DNA of 64,000 nucleotides from Verrucosispora sp. WMMD573. Lineage in GTDB: Bacteria > Actinomycetota > Actinomycetes > Mycobacteriales > Micromonosporaceae. Position 1 is the stretch's first letter. Each line of letters opens with the position of its first letter. Position numbers and translations under genes: made by a program. Positions 7,442 to 15,420 of the stretch are shown one piece after another. Below the pieces are notes generated by a model. The model saw only the letters and a list, made by a program, of their open reading frames with translations, was not told the DNA's origin and ran no database searches. The stretch spans positions 4,650,001-4,714,000 of the forward strand of contig NZ_CP114901.1 in the NCBI RefSeq assembly GCF_027497175.1. The letters are read 5' to 3'.

Positions 7442-9099
7442 TGATCGCGTCCGACCCGCCCGTGACGACCGTGGACCGCTCCGCCGGGTCCGACCCGCCG
7501 CCCTGCGCCCCGCTGGCGGCCGGTCCGGTGCGCCTGCCGGTGGCCGTCGCCATGGCGGTGGCGGCGGGCCTGGCGTTGCTGGCGGCCTTCCCGCCGTACG
7601 GGTGGTGGCCGTTGGCGCCGGTCGGGGTGGCGCTGCTGGCCGCCGCGACCCATCGGCGGCGGCTGCGGGCCGGCGCCGGTCTGGGCTTTCTGACCGGTCT
7701 GACCCTGTTCGCGCCGTTGCTGGCCTGGACGAACCTGCACACCGGCTACCTGCCGTGGGTGTTGCTGTCGTTGTTGCAGGCCGGTTATCTGGCGGTGCTG
7801 GGGTTGGCCACGGCGTGGGTGTCGCCGCTGGCCGACCGGTTTCCGGTGGCGTGGCCGGCAGTGACCGGCGTGCTGTGGGTGGGGCAGGAGGCGCTGCGTG
7901 ACCGGACGCCGTTCGGCGGGTTCCCGTGGGGGCGGCTGGCGTTCGGTCAGGACGATTCGCCGCTGCTGCGGCTGGCCGCGCTCGGCGGTGCGCCGCTGGT
8001 GACGTTCGCGGTGGCGCTGGCCGGTGGGCTGCTGGTCGCCGGGGCGTGGTGGACGGCACAGGCCCGCCGCGGCACCGCCGGTGTCCGGTGGTGGACGCCC
8101 GCGGCCGGATGCGCGGTGGCGGTGTTGCTGCTGCTCGCTGGTGGGCTGCTGGTGCCGGTGGCCACGACCCGTGACGCGGCGAGCGTGACGGTGGCGATCG
8201 TGCAGGGCAACGTGCCGCGACTCGGGTTGGATTTCAACGCCCAACGGCAGGCGGTGCTCGACAACCACGTCGAGGCCACCATCGCCCTGGCCGGTGAGGT
8301 CGACGCCGGCACCCGGCCCCGACCGGATCTGGTGGTGTGGCCGGAGAACTCCAGCGACATCGATCCGCTGCGCAACGCGTCGGCCGGGGCGCGGATCTCC
8401 GCCGCCGCGGATGCCGTCGGGGTGCCGATCCTGGTCGGTGCCGTGCTGTTCGGGCCGGAGCGGGGGCAGGTGCGCAACGCGGGACTGCTGTGGCGTCCGG
8501 GTAGCGGCCCCGACCTGGAGCAGCTGTACATCAAGCGGCACCCGGTGCCGTTCGCCGAGTATGTGCCGCTGCGCCGGATCGCCCGGATGGTCAGCGACCA
8601 GGTCGACCGGGTACGGGCCGACTTCGTGGCCGGCGGCGAGGCGGGGGTGGTCGACAGCGGGCCGGTGGTGCTCGGCGACGTGATCTGCTTCGAGGTGGCC
8701 TACGACGGGCTGGTCCGGGACACCGTCGTCGGTGGGGCGCAGCTGCTGGTGGTGCAGACCAACAACGCCACCTTCGACGAGGCGGAGGCGCGTCAGCAGC
8801 TGGCCATGGTGCGGTTGCGGGCCGTCGAGCACGGCCGTGCGGCGTTGATGGCCTCCACGGTCGGGGTGTCCGGGTTCGTCGCCCCGGACGGGCGGGTAAG
8901 CGACGCCACCGGGTTCAACACCCGCGCGGTCGTGGTGCGGCAGCTGCAGTTGACCGAGGGACGCACCCTGGCCACCCGGGTCGGGGTGCTGCCGGAGGCG
9001 GTACTGGCCGGGCTGGCCGTGGCCGGGTTGGCCGGCGCGGCGGTGCTGCGGCGTCGGCGGGACGGCCGATCTGTGCCGGGGGCCGCCCACCCGGGGTGA
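7441..9099 (+). CDS. lnt: Apolipoprotein N-acyltransferase
   Basis: The 552-residue integral membrane protein has about six hydrophobic segments in the first 240 residues, followed by a periplasm-facing nitrilase (CN-hydrolase) domain. The catalytic triad is visible: Glu302 in VVWPENSS, Lys365 in IKRHPVPF, Cys416 in DVICFEVAYD. Lnt adds the third acyl chain to the N-terminal cysteine of lipoproteins. GTG 7441 is preferred over upstream starts because the upstream peptide is low-complexity and a -10 box sits 7 nt before it. Its stop overlaps the GTG of ppm1 by 4 bp; in mycobacteria the two activities are fused in one protein, here they are separate but coupled. Confidence 0.9.
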   Translation: MIASDPPVTTVDRSAGSDPPPCAPLAAGPVRLPVAVAMAVAAGLALLAAFPPYGWWPLAPVGVALLAAATHRRRLRAGAGLGFLTGLTLFAPLLAWTNLHTGYLPWVLLSLLQAGYLAVLGLATAWVSPLADRFPVAWPAVTGVLWVGQEALRDRTPFGGFPWGRLAFGQDDSPLLRLAALGGAPLVTFAVALAGGLLVAGAWWTAQARRGTAGVRWWTPAAGCAVAVLLLLAGGLLVPVATTRDAASVTVAIVQGNVPRLGLDFNAQRQAVLDNHVEATIALAGEVDAGTRPRPDLVVWPENSSDIDPLRNASAGARISAAADAVGVPILVGAVLFGPERGQVRNAGLLWRPGSGPDLEQLYIKRHPVPFAEYVPLRRIARMVSDQVDRVRADFVAGGEAGVVDSGPVVLGDVICFEVAYDGLVRDTVVGGAQLLVVQTNNATFDEAEARQQLAMVRLRAVEHGRAALMASTVGVSGFVAPDGRVSDATGFNTRAVVVRQLQLTEGRTLATRVGVLPEAVLAGLAVAGLAGAAVLRRRRDGRSVPGAAHPG

Positions 9100-9920
9100 A
9101 GGGGGCAGCGGTGGTACACGGAACCGACATCCGTCCGGTGATGACCGGGGTGCCCGGCGTGGGTCGGGTGCTGGTGGTCATCCCCACCTACAACGAGGCC
9201 GACAACGTCACCGGGATCGTGCGGCGGGTCCGTGTTGCCGCGCCGCAGGTGGAGATTCTCGTCGCCGACGACAACAGTCCCGACGGCACGGGCGACATCG
9301 CCGAGGGCCTGGCCCGCGCCGACCGGCGGGTGCACGTGCTGCACCGGGAGGGCAAGCAGGGGCTCGGCGCGGCTTACCTGGCGGGGTTCGCGTGGGCGCG
9401 GGGGCGTGGCTTCGACGCGGTGGTGGAGATGGACGCCGACGGTTCACACGCCCCGGAGGACCTGCCGGCGTTGCTGGCGGCGGCCCGCGACGCCGACGTG
9501 GTGATCGGGTCGCGGTGGACCCGGGGTGCCCGGGTGGTGAACTGGCCGCTGCGGCGGCTGCTGTTGTCGCGGTGCGGCAACCTGTACGCGCGCCTGGCGT
9601 TGGGTATGCCGGTGGCCGACGCCACCGGCGGCTACCGGGTCTACCGGGCCGGTGTGTTGGATGCCCTGGACCTGGATTCGGTGTGTTCGCAGGGCTACTC
9701 GTTCCAGGTGGAGTTGTCCCGGCTGGCCCATCGTGCGGGTGCGCGGATCGTGGAGGTGCCGATCACGTTCGCCGAGCGGGAACGCGGGGCGAGCAAGATG
9801 AGCCCGTTGATCGTCGTGGAGGCGCTGTGGCGGATCACCGGTTGGGCGGTGCGCGACCGGCGTACGGCGGTGCGGCGTGGGCTGCACGCGGCCACGGCCG
9901 GGCAGGCGCGGTGGCCCTGA
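9096..9920 (+). CDS. ppm1: Polyprenol monophosphomannose synthase (GT2)
   Basis: The 274-residue protein is a GT-A family 2 glycosyltransferase similar to dolichyl/polyprenyl-phosphate mannose synthases. It shows VVIPTYNEADN near residue 31, the nucleotide-site DDNSPDGT, the metal motif DADGSH (Asp113, Asp115) and a C-terminal FAERERGASKMS. It transfers mannose from GDP-mannose to a polyprenyl phosphate, the donor for extracytoplasmic mannosylation including lipoproteins and lipoglycans. Translation is coupled to lnt by a GTGA overlap, in line with the Lnt-Ppm1 partnership known in mycobacteria. GTG 9096 is supported by this overlap; an internal GTG near the VLVVIP motif would be too short. 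Confidence 0.88.
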   Translation: MKGAAVVHGTDIRPVMTGVPGVGRVLVVIPTYNEADNVTGIVRRVRVAAPQVEILVADDNSPDGTGDIAEGLARADRRVHVLHREGKQGLGAAYLAGFAWARGRGFDAVVEMDADGSHAPEDLPALLAAARDADVVIGSRWTRGARVVNWPLRRLLLSRCGNLYARLALGMPVADATGGYRVYRAGVLDALDLDSVCSQGYSFQVELSRLAHRAGARIVEVPITFAERERGASKMSPLIVVEALWRITGWAVRDRRTAVRRGLHAATAGQARWP

Positions 9921-10057
9921 GGGCGGACTCGGCCCGCTACCGGCGAGCCTCCTCGGACACGCGCTGAGCGGGTGGCGTGTCATGCTGGACGAACGGGACG
10001 GCTGCGCCGCCGGGGCGGGGCCGACACGACGAGGCGCCGTGAGGCGGTTGGGGTGAT

Positions 10058-10597
10058 ATGCGCCGAGCACTGAGGTTCGTACCGTTGGCTTTGCTGGTGT
10101 CCGTGGCCGTGGAGATCGCCGTGTTCGTGGTGGTCGGTCGGACGCTCGGGTTCGGTGCGGCGACGCTGCTGGTGTTCGCGGCCTCGCTGCTGGGTCTGGT
10201 GTTGCTGCGCCGGGAGGGTGTTCGGGCGTGGCGGGGTTTCCGGGAGGCGGCGCAGTCGGGTCGGCCGCCCGGTCGGCAGGTGACCGACGGGCTGGTGGGG
10301 CTGCTCGGCGCGCTGCTTTTGGCGGCCCCGGGGCTGGTCAGTGGCCTGGTGGGGTTGTTGCTGCTGGTGCCGCCGGTGCGGCGGTTGACCCGGGGTGGGG
10401 TGCAGCGGGCCGCCGAGCGTCGGGTGTCGTCGATGACCGCCGGTGATCTGTTCGGTCCCCGCCGGGTGCGGGTGTACCGGGGTGGGCCGCAGCAGCCCGG
10501 GCAGGCTCCGCCGCCGCAGGCCCCGACGCCGCCGTCTCCGGCGCGTCCGGCGGTGCCGGGCGAGGCCATCGAGGGTGAGATCGTGGAGCCGCGCTGA
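10058..10597 (+). CDS. fxsA: FxsA-family membrane protein
   Basis: The 179-residue protein has three or four hydrophobic helices in its first 110 residues (PLALLVSVAVEIAVFVVVG; AATLLVFAASLLGLVLLRREG; LLGALLLAAPGLVSGLVGLLLLVPPVR) followed by a proline-rich cytosolic tail. The segment G.LLLAAPGLVSG.VGLLLLVPPVR is the hallmark of FxsA proteins. FxsA binds a phage exclusion protein in E. coli; its role in actinomycetes is unknown. The gene converges on rbpA and the two share a strong bidirectional terminator. Confidence 0.85.
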   Translation: MRRALRFVPLALLVSVAVEIAVFVVVGRTLGFGAATLLVFAASLLGLVLLRREGVRAWRGFREAAQSGRPPGRQVTDGLVGLLGALLLAAPGLVSGLVGLLLLVPPVRRLTRGGVQRAAERRVSSMTAGDLFGPRRVRVYRGGPQQPGQAPPPQAPTPPSPARPAVPGEAIEGEIVEPR

Positions 10598-10606
10598 CGT
10601 ACGCGA

Positions 10607-10639
10607 AACGGCGCCCCCGGAAGTTCCGGGGGCGCCGTT
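10607..10639. terminator. Bidirectional terminator between fxsA and rbpA
   Basis: A near-perfect inverted repeat: AACGGCGCCCCCGG from 10607 pairs with its complement ending at 10639 around a small AAGTT loop. It lies between convergent genes and has A and T residues at the two ends, so it can work for both strands. Confidence 0.85.
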
Positions 10640-10650
10640 GCCGTGACGGG

Positions 10651-10992
10651 TCAGGCGCGACCGCGGCGGGTGCGGACCTCCTGCAGCCGCTCGGCCAGGA
10701 TGTCCTCCAGCTCGGCGATCGAACGCCGCTCCAGCAGCATGTCCCAGTGGGTGCGCGGCGGCTTGGCCTTCTTCTGCTCCGGCTCGCTGCCGTCGACCAG
10801 TCGGGCCACGCTCCCGTCGAACTTGCACTCCCAGGTGGTCGGCACCTCGGCGTCGACGGCGAACGGCACCTCGAACTGGTGACCCTTGGCGCACAGGTAC
10901 TCGCGGGTCTGCCGCGGCGCGAGCTCCGTGTTGCGGTCGGATTCGTAGCTGACCGCGCCCAGCCGGCTTCCGCGCAGCATACGCTCGCCCAT
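10651..10992 (-). CDS. rbpA: RNA polymerase-binding protein RbpA
   Basis: The 113-residue protein matches RbpA, an actinobacterial transcription factor that binds the principal sigma factor and stabilises open complexes. Diagnostic features are ELAPRQTREYLCAKGHQFEVPF, a following WECK cysteine region and the sigma-interacting C-terminus KAKPPRTHWDMLLERRS.AELE. ATG 10992 gives the usual N-terminus MGERMLRGSRLG. Upstream, GGAAT (11056-11060, minus strand) and GTTAC (11032-11036) lie 19 nt apart and resemble a SigR promoter; in Streptomyces rbpA is known to have one. Confidence 0.93.
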   Translation of the reverse strand: MGERMLRGSRLGAVSYESDRNTELAPRQTREYLCAKGHQFEVPFAVDAEVPTTWECKFDGSVARLVDGSEPEQKKAKPPRTHWDMLLERRSIAELEDILAERLQEVRTRRGRA

Positions 10993-11031
10993 GATCGACT
11001 TCCCCTCTTCGGTGGTGCAGGTCCTATCGGT

Positions 11032-11060
11032 GTAACGGTCCGTCTGCGCCGGGCCATTCC
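11032..11060 (-). promoter_or_regulatory. SigR-like promoter of rbpA
   Basis: On the minus strand GGAAT at 11060-11056 is followed after 19 nt by GTTAC at 11036-11032, close to the thiol-stress sigma consensus GGAAT-N18-GTT. It would give a leader of about 30 nt before ATG 10992. Confidence 0.5.
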
Positions 11061-11272
11061 CGCTCCCCGCGCCTCGGCTACCCGCACACCCGGGTGCGCA
11101 GTCCAGGGTAGCCGGCCATGACGTGCGCCCGGCGGGGTCGTCCCGGCCGGGTCGTGTCGGCGGACCGTCACCGCCAGCGGGCATGGTAACCGTCCCGGGT
11201 CGTCGTCCGTCACCGCGGTGGTTCGACGCGCCGGGCGGGCACCCGTTGGTGTGACACGGCGCGTGCGGCCCG

Positions 11273-11866
11273 TCAGCCGGTCCGCGGCGTCGGCGGCAGC
11301 GGCAACGGCAGCCCCGGCAGGCCGTCGATGCTGGTGGCGATGTCGTCCTTGCCGGCGAAGTAGGCGTCCAGCGACGTGTCGTCCTCCCGGGCGAAACGGC
11401 GGGCGTGCAGATCCCGGTCGCTGTCGTAGGTCATCAGCGGTACCGCGTAGCCGCAGGTGTCGCGGATCAGCCGGGCGTGCACCACGATGATCGCCCGCAG
11501 GCCGTGCGTGGTGGTGTCGATGTCCGGGAAGTGCGTCAGCAGGTCGGGGAAGCGGGGATCGTCACGGAACACCGGCTCACCCCGGCCGTGTACCCGCACG
11601 ATGTTGGGCGGGCCGGTGAAGGCGCACCACATCAGCGTGATCCGGCCGTTCTCCCGCAGGTGGGCGATGGTCTCGGCGTTGCTGCCGGCGAAGTCCAGAT
11701 AGGCCACCGTCTGCTCGTCGAGCACCGCGAGGCAGCCACGCAGGCCCTTCGGGGAGAGGTTGACGGTGCCGTCGCCGGCCAGCGGCGCGGTCGCGGTGAA
11801 GAACATCGGCTGTGCCTCGATGAACTCCCGCAGCCGCCCCTCGATGCGCTCATGCGTCTTACCCAT
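11273..11866 (-). CDS. Pyridoxamine 5'-phosphate oxidase-family flavoprotein
   Basis: The 197-residue protein has the split-barrel pattern of the PPOX family: FFTATAPLAGDGTVNLSPKG near the N-terminus, then AYLDFAGSNAETIAHLRENGRITLMWCAF, which forms the flavin or F420 pocket. Relatives bind FMN, F420 or heme and reduce varied substrates; the substrate here cannot be told. ATG 11866 is chosen over an upstream in-frame ATG because it follows a GGGGGAGG ribosome site by about 8 nt and gives the family-typical MGKTHERI start. It appears to be transcribed alone; a large inverted repeat lies just upstream. Confidence 0.8.
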   Translation of the reverse strand: MGKTHERIEGRLREFIEAQPMFFTATAPLAGDGTVNLSPKGLRGCLAVLDEQTVAYLDFAGSNAETIAHLRENGRITLMWCAFTGPPNIVRVHGRGEPVFRDDPRFPDLLTHFPDIDTTTHGLRAIIVVHARLIRDTCGYAVPLMTYDSDRDLHARRFAREDDTSLDAYFAGKDDIATSIDGLPGLPLPLPPTPRTG

Positions 11867-11916
11867 AACGCCATCCTCCCCCACCCCACCCACCCCACCC
11901 GCCACCCCGCCGTCAC

Positions 11917-11998
11917 GCGCGCCGATCATGCAGTTATGGCAGTCGGTTTGTTTGGATGGAGCGTTTCCTGGGGTGCCACAACTGCATGATCGGCGCGC
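11917..11998. repeat. Large inverted repeat, 25-nt arms
   Basis: Arms at 11917-11941 and 11974-11998 are complementary at 24 of 25 positions and enclose a 32-nt loop. The core is GCCGATCATGCAGTT. It lies between two minus-strand genes. A shorter related core GCCGATCATG occurs near 32538. This may be a dispersed intergenic element of the genome or a processed hairpin. Confidence 0.75.
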
Positions 11999-12020
11999 CA
12001 GGTGGGGGTGGGGGGTGGGG

Positions 12021-12053
12021 GTGGATCGGGTTAGGGGGTGGATCGGGTTAGGG
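12021..12053. repeat. Short tandem duplication at a gene end
   Basis: GTGGATCGGGTTAGGGG (12021-12037) is followed at once by a second copy (12038-12053). The second copy encodes the last residues (TRSTP) and stop of the gene that ends at 12031. Probably a slippage duplication. Confidence 0.6.
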
Positions 12054-13167
12054 AGGTGGCCAGGTCGGCTACCTTCGCGGCGAGCTGCGCCACCCGCTCG
12101 CGGGCATCGTCGCGGTCGGCCTCGGTGGCGTGCAGGCGTACCGTCAGCTCGCTCACCTGGCGCTCGGCGGCGCTGAGCGTCGCCCGCACGCCGGCCAGCT
12201 CCGCGCCCAACCGGTCGGCCCGGGCGGCGAGCGCCGCCTGCTGCTCACCGGCCTGCCGGGCCCGCTCGGCCTCGGCCTCGGCCTGCGTCCGGGCCTGCTC
12301 GCGGTCGGCGTCGGCCTGTGCCCGGGCCTGCACCGCCCGTTCGGCCTCGGCCCGAGCCGAGGCCGTCTCCGTCCGGGCCTGCTCAGCCTCCGTCCGGGCC
12401 TGCTCAGTCGCGGCACGGGTCTGGTCCAAGTCGGCTCGGAGCCGGTCGGCCTCGGCGATTGCCGCGGCGGTGGCGGTGGCGGCCCGGTGCGCCTCGGTGC
12501 GGGCAGTGTCGCGTTCGGCGACCAGGTCATCGTTGCGACGACGCTCGGCGGTCAGGTCGGCGCGTACCGACGCCACCTGGGCGCGGGCGGCGTCGCGGTC
12601 CGCCTCGGCCTGCGCCCGCAACGCCTGCGCGGCGGCGGCCTCGCGCCGCGCCTCGTCCCGGGCGGTCTGCGCATCCTGCGTCCGCTGGGTCGCCGAGGTG
12701 GCCTGTTCGGTCGCGCGGGCGGCCTCGTCGCGGGCGGCGTCGCGCTCGACGATCGCCGCCTGGGCCTGCCGACGCTGCCGCTCGGCCTGGGCCGCGGCGT
12801 CCTCGGCGGCCCGCAGCGCCTCGTCGCGTTCGGTCTGCGCCGCCGCGATCTCCCCGGCGGTGTCCGCACGTAGCTGCGACAGCTGCCGCTGCACTCCGGC
12901 CGGGGACAACTCGGCGTGCAACGCCTCGGTCAGGGTGGCCACGATCTGGTCGAGCCGGTCCACCGCCTCCCAGGTGCGGGCCACCTGCCCGGGCAGGCCC
13001 GGGGCGTTGCGGTGCCGCATGCGGCTGTTACGGGAGGCCCGCTGGCAGGCGCCGTCGTTGTCCCGGCAGTACCGGAACGGGCGGCCCGCACCGGCCCGCT
13101 GCGGCACGTCGCGCCCACAGTGGGCGCAGGGGCGGGTGTCGGCGGCGGAAGTCGACTCAACGTCCAT
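12031..13167 (-). CDS. Zinc-finger / long coiled-coil protein of unknown function
   Basis: The 378-residue protein begins with four cysteines spaced like a zinc site (Cys14, Cys17, Cys34, Cys41 in CAHCGRD...RYCRDNDGAC), then a basic stretch RASRNSRMRHR. From about residue 95 to the end it is almost entirely heptad-like Ala/Glu/Arg/Gln sequence, a very long coiled coil. Such an architecture suggests a nucleic-acid-binding or structural filament protein similar in outline to KfrA, but no homology is claimed. There is no clear ribosome site; TAGACT lies 9 nt before ATG 13167, so it may be leaderless or nearly so. Confidence 0.7.
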   Translation of the reverse strand: MDVESTSAADTRPCAHCGRDVPQRAGAGRPFRYCRDNDGACQRASRNSRMRHRNAPGLPGQVARTWEAVDRLDQIVATLTEALHAELSPAGVQRQLSQLRADTAGEIAAAQTERDEALRAAEDAAAQAERQRRQAQAAIVERDAARDEAARATEQATSATQRTQDAQTARDEARREAAAAQALRAQAEADRDAARAQVASVRADLTAERRRNDDLVAERDTARTEAHRAATATAAAIAEADRLRADLDQTRAATEQARTEAEQARTETASARAEAERAVQARAQADADREQARTQAEAEAERARQAGEQQAALAARADRLGAELAGVRATLSAAERQVSELTVRLHATEADRDDARERVAQLAAKVADLATSLTRSTP

Positions 13168-13221
13168 CGAGCGGGCAGTCTAGTGCCCCGCCCAGCGCCG
13201 CCAACCGGGTCGCGGCGCCGG

Positions 13222-15420
13222 CTACCCGGTGAACGACACCTCGATCGACTCGCCGGCGGCCACCTGCCGCACCGTCTCGCCGTACGGGCTGCGGACCCGA
13301 AGCCGTCGGGGGACCGCCGAGACCAGCCGGGCCCGCACCGCACCCGGCCGCCAGGCCAACTCCTCCACGGTCACCCGCCCGGGACAGCGCACCCCCCGCA
13401 GTGTCCCGCGCGGCAGCCCCGGCAGCGGTGCCGGCAGCAGCCGCAGCCGACCGGGCCGCCCCTGCACCAGCGCCTCGATCAGCACCGCCGGCAGGGCATG
13501 CGCGGCATCGGCGTTGTAGGTGACCCGACCCGGGTTGTGTGCGCTCAGCAGCGACCGGAAGAACATGTCGTTGCCGACGATCTTGAGTAGGTTCGCCTCG
13601 ACCAGTGGCCCGTCGTGCAGCCGGGCGGCGGCCAGCGCCCGGTGCAGGCTGCCGTGCGCGGACAGGTTCTCCTCGCCCCGGCGACGCAACGCCCGGTGCG
13701 CGGCGGCGGCCAGCTCCGGCGTGTCCTCGGGGTTGATCTCGTCCAGCGGCCACACCGGATACAGGTGGCTGACGTGGCGGTGGTTCTCGTCGGCCCGGTA
13801 ACCGGGCCAGGCCCACTCGGTCAACGCGCCGTCGGCATCGAGGCGGTACGGCGGCAGCCGCGCCGCCAACCGCGTCCACCGCCGCTCGCCGGTCAGCGCG
13901 GCGGCCACCGTGAAGGCGTGCCGCGCCGCGGCGATGTCCATGGTGGCGTTGACCGCCACGTGCATTGCCGTGCCCGACGCGTCCAGCGGCCCGGTCTCCG
14001 CCGAGTACGACGGCACGAAACCCCACGTCCCGTCGTCGCCGGTGCGGGTCAGCACGTCGGCGAAGAACTCGGCCACCTCCACCAGCCAACCCGCCACCTC
14101 ACCCAACGGCTGCCCGGTCACCAGATGCCGCTCGTAGAGCGGGAACAACAGCCAGTGCGCGCCCGGCAGCCACGCCGCGAACGGCCAGTCCGGATGCAGG
14201 TGGAACAGGTGGCCGTGCTCGCCGTCGGTGCGGCTGGGTGCCAGCAGCCCGCGCGCCCCGTAGATCGCGCGGGCGTTGCGTCGCCAGTGCTCGACCTGGG
14301 CGCGTACCAGCCGGGCGTGTGCCTGCGTGACCTCCGGCAGGGCGGCCAGGTTGGCCGAGGCCAGTTGCAGGTTGAGGTTGGCGTCGGTGGTGAAGTCGCC
14401 GGCCCAGGCGGCGTCCCACGAACCCAGCCACAGCCCGGTCAGCCGGGGCGGCAGCACCCCGCTGGCGCTGAGCAGCAGGTAACGCCCGGCGTGGAACAGC
14501 CGCTCCAGCAGCGCCGCGTCCAGCGTGCGCGGGTTGGCGGCCTGCCGGGCCAGCAGGTCACCGACCGGCAACGCCCGCTGCGTCGCGGGCACCGCCAGGT
14601 CCAGTTCGACGCGCCGGTACGCCGGGGTGTGCCGGGCCGTGTGCCGGTCGAGCAGGTCACCGTAGCGGGCGTCGCGGTGGCCGGTCAGCCGACGCTGCAA
14701 CGCGCCGGTACGCCACCGGCTGCGCGGCCGGTCGAGTACCGTCACCAGCAGGGTGGGCCCGTCGACGCGTACCTCGTCGCCGTCGATCTCGACCGCGCCG
14801 CGCAGCAGGGTCAACCCCTCGAAGCCGTACGCGGCGCCGACCGTCGGGTAGCGCGCCCGCACCCGCAGGAAGACCAGCCCGTCGCGGCGGTACGCCGACA
14901 CCGCGTAGCGCAGTGCGGCGGGGCGGCCGGGTAGCTCGCCGGTCACCCCGACCCGGCAGACCCCCATGTCGAGCCGGGTGACGATCAGCCGGTCGGTACG
15001 TGAGACGAACGAGTGGCGGCTTCCGCCGGCCCACCGCACGACGACCTCGCCGGTGTCGAAGTCGGTGTACCGGCGGTAGTCGCGCACCGGTCCGCCGTCA
15101 GCGTCGACGGTGAGGACGAAGCCGGGATGAAACGACTGCGTCCAGCGCAGCACGCCGTCACCGGCCAGCAGCCGGCTCGCCTCCGCGCGCCGGTCGGCCA
15201 GGATCAACCGCCGGATCCGGGGCAGCAGCGCGGCCAACTGTGGAGGCTGGACGTCGTGGGTGCCGTTGGGCAGCACGAACCGGTGATGGTTGACCACGAT
15301 GCGTTCGGCCCACGGCCGCCCGTGCACCATGATCCCGTACTCGCCGTTGCCGGCGAGCATGGCGTCCTGCCAGCCGGCCGCCGGGGCGGTGTCCCAGATC
15401 TGGTGAACCGGACCGGTCAC
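13222..15420 (-). CDS. GH95-family alpha-L-fucosidase
   Basis: The 732-residue protein has GH95 features: an N-terminal GNGEYGIMVHGRP segment, the barrel motif TTDANLNLQLASANL, SYSAETGPLD around the probable acid Glu, and ENHRHVSHLYPVWP near the C-terminal third. GH95 enzymes release alpha-1,2-linked L-fucose (some act on L-galactose), for example from the galactose of fucosylated xyloglucan. There is no signal peptide, so it should act in the cytosol on imported oligosaccharides. Its GTG overlaps the lacI stop by 4 bp, making it the last gene of the GH3-lacI-GH95 operon. Confidence 0.85.
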   Translation of the reverse strand: MTGPVHQIWDTAPAAGWQDAMLAGNGEYGIMVHGRPWAERIVVNHHRFVLPNGTHDVQPPQLAALLPRIRRLILADRRAEASRLLAGDGVLRWTQSFHPGFVLTVDADGGPVRDYRRYTDFDTGEVVVRWAGGSRHSFVSRTDRLIVTRLDMGVCRVGVTGELPGRPAALRYAVSAYRRDGLVFLRVRARYPTVGAAYGFEGLTLLRGAVEIDGDEVRVDGPTLLVTVLDRPRSRWRTGALQRRLTGHRDARYGDLLDRHTARHTPAYRRVELDLAVPATQRALPVGDLLARQAANPRTLDAALLERLFHAGRYLLLSASGVLPPRLTGLWLGSWDAAWAGDFTTDANLNLQLASANLAALPEVTQAHARLVRAQVEHWRRNARAIYGARGLLAPSRTDGEHGHLFHLHPDWPFAAWLPGAHWLLFPLYERHLVTGQPLGEVAGWLVEVAEFFADVLTRTGDDGTWGFVPSYSAETGPLDASGTAMHVAVNATMDIAAARHAFTVAAALTGERRWTRLAARLPPYRLDADGALTEWAWPGYRADENHRHVSHLYPVWPLDEINPEDTPELAAAAHRALRRRGEENLSAHGSLHRALAAARLHDGPLVEANLLKIVGNDMFFRSLLSAHNPGRVTYNADAAHALPAVLIEALVQGRPGRLRLLPAPLPGLPRGTLRGVRCPGRVTVEELAWRPGAVRARLVSAVPRRLRVRSPYGETVRQVAAGESIEVSFTG

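Noticed and set aside
9921..10057. Hairpin after ppm1 as terminator
   Set aside because: CCCGCT and AGCGGG can pair but the loop is about 28 nt and the stem is only six to seven pairs, too weak to list.
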